From Rugamonas violacea (GTDB lineage Bacteria; Pseudomonadota; Gammaproteobacteria; Burkholderiales; Burkholderiaceae_D), in contig NZ_JAEMNU010000083.1 of NCBI RefSeq assembly GCF_016461825.1, positions 68,866 to 132,865 of the forward strand: a stretch of 64,000 nucleotides of DNA, given 5' to 3'. Positions within the stretch are counted from its first letter, which is position 1; each line of letters starts with the position of its first letter. Position numbers and translations under genes: made by a program. The notes beneath the pieces are model-generated. The model had not been told where the DNA came from, did not search any database, and worked only from the letters and a program-made list of their open reading frames with translations. This document shows, in pieces, positions 63,295 to 64,000 of the stretch.

Positions 63295-64000
63295 ATGACA
63301 GATGCCACAGAACACCATTCTGGCATGCCAAAGGCGCTGGGCCACATCCGCGTGCTCGACCTGAGCCGTGTGCTGGCCGGGCCGTGGTGCTCGCAAAACC
63401 TGGCCGACCTGGGCGCCGACGTCATCAAGATCGAGCGTCCCGGCAGCGGCGACGACACGCGCGCCTGGGGTCCGCCGTACGCGCGCGACGGCGCCGGCGT
63501 CGACACCAGCGAGGCGGCCTACTACCTGGCGGCCAACCGGGGCAAGCGCTCGGTCACCGTCGACATCGCCAGAGCCGAGGGCCAGGCCCTGCTGCGCGAG
63601 CTGGTGCGCCATTGCGACGTGGTGCTGGAGAACTACAAGGTCGGCCAGTTGAAGCGCTACGGCCTGGACTACGACAGCCTGAAGGCGATCAAGCCGGACC
63701 TGGTGTACTGCTCGGTGACCGGCTTCGGCCAGGACGGCCCCTACGCCCACCGCGCCGGCTACGACTTCCTGATCCAGGGCATGGGCGGGCTGATGTCGGT
63801 CACCGGCGAGCGCGACGACCTGCCCGGCGGCGGACCGCAAAAGGTCGGCGTGGCGCTGACCGATTTGATGACCGGCATGTACGCGACCATCGCCGTAATG
63901 GCGGCGCTGACCCACCGCGACCGCAGCGGCAGCGGCCAGTACATCGACATGGCCCTGCTCGACGTGCAGGTGGCGATGCTGGCCAATGTCGGCAGCAACT
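63295..64000 (+). CDS. CaiB/BaiF family CoA-transferase (truncated by window edge)
   Basis: The first 235 codons are present; the gene runs off the right edge. The family III CoA-transferase opening is clear: LGHIRVLDLSRVLAGPWCSQ, LADLGADVIKIERPGSGDDT, NRGKRSVTVDIARAEG, and YDFLIQGMGGLMSVTG, whose Asp is the expected catalytic residue forming an anhydride with the acyl group. It moves CoA between carboxylic acids; the substrate is unknown. The ATG at 63295 lies 16 nt after a weak AGAGG. Confidence 0.93.
   Translation, partial: MTDATEHHSGMPKALGHIRVLDLSRVLAGPWCSQNLADLGADVIKIERPGSGDDTRAWGPPYARDGAGVDTSEAAYYLAANRGKRSVTVDIARAEGQALLRELVRHCDVVLENYKVGQLKRYGLDYDSLKAIKPDLVYCSVTGFGQDGPYAHRAGYDFLIQGMGGLMSVTGERDDLPGGGPQKVGVALTDLMTGMYATIAVMAALTHRDRSGSGQYIDMALLDVQVAMLANVGSN

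Overview
The window is chromosomal DNA of a high-G+C betaproteobacterium, most likely Oxalobacteraceae (Massilia/Duganella/Pseudoduganella type). Supporting signs are the rpsP-rimM-trmD-rplS operon, a DUF3579 protein, a Burkholderiales-type CobD/CbiB-like membrane protein, PEP-CTERM proteins, a TonB receptor of the Xanthomonas/Caulobacter class, and dense packing of G/C-ending codons. No tRNA, rRNA, prophage, IS transposase or CRISPR array was seen. The genus is inferred from gene content only.

1-11.6 kb is mixed housekeeping: a CsbD stress protein, a methyltransferase, an M13 zinc peptidase, an HDOD protein, an orphan FliT, a MocR-type aminotransferase with a structured leader, a FimV-like protein, fumarase C, an orphan outer-membrane beta-barrel, and S4-domain and DUF883-like small proteins.

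11.6-14.2 kb (minus strand) is a candidate bufferin/oxazolin operon. It encodes a DUF2282 precursor peptide with four mature cysteines, a single polypeptide that fuses the DUF692 (MNIO) oxidase to the DUF2063 partner, and a DoxX membrane protein. The fused maturase makes it the most interesting locus in the window.

14.6-25.2 kb holds YjfB, MobB with a repeat-encoded tail, a PEP-CTERM esterase-like protein, an ExeA/GspB pair, a LysR regulator, a second PEP-CTERM-like small protein and a repetitive DUF2807 protein.

25.4-36.4 kb is a tightly coupled GlcNAc/chito-oligosaccharide operon: GlcNAc kinase, GntR regulator, NagA, SIS-type NagB-II, ABC binding protein, two permeases, GH3 hexosaminidase, AmpG-like MFS and ABC ATPase. 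It starts from a near-consensus promoter. A TPR protein follows. At 38.1-43.4 kb lie a GH18 chitinase, a TonB receptor and a second GntR regulator. A 13-mer (GGTATTTAACYGG) occurs both at the nag promoter and between the TonB receptor and GntR gene, suggesting one regulon: chitinase digests chitin, the receptor imports oligomers, the ABC/MFS systems cross the inner membrane, the GH3 enzyme splits them, and kinase/NagA/NagB-II feed fructose-6-phosphate to glycolysis.

43.6-64 kb is mostly core: an M16 peptidase, CBS protein, DUF3579, CobD/CbiB-like protein, CoA pyrophosphatase, the rpsP operon, proline dehydrogenase, a TsdA-like dihaem cytochrome, an acyl-CoA dehydrogenase with etfA and etfB, a TusA-like protein, alaS, a glycerophosphodiester phosphodiesterase and a CaiB/BaiF CoA-transferase cut by the right edge.

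Five palindromic REP-like elements with a GGGGTCGGACC core lie between genes, along with an unrelated 80-bp element inside the nag operon and a perfect 29-bp inverted repeat upstream of the chitinase.
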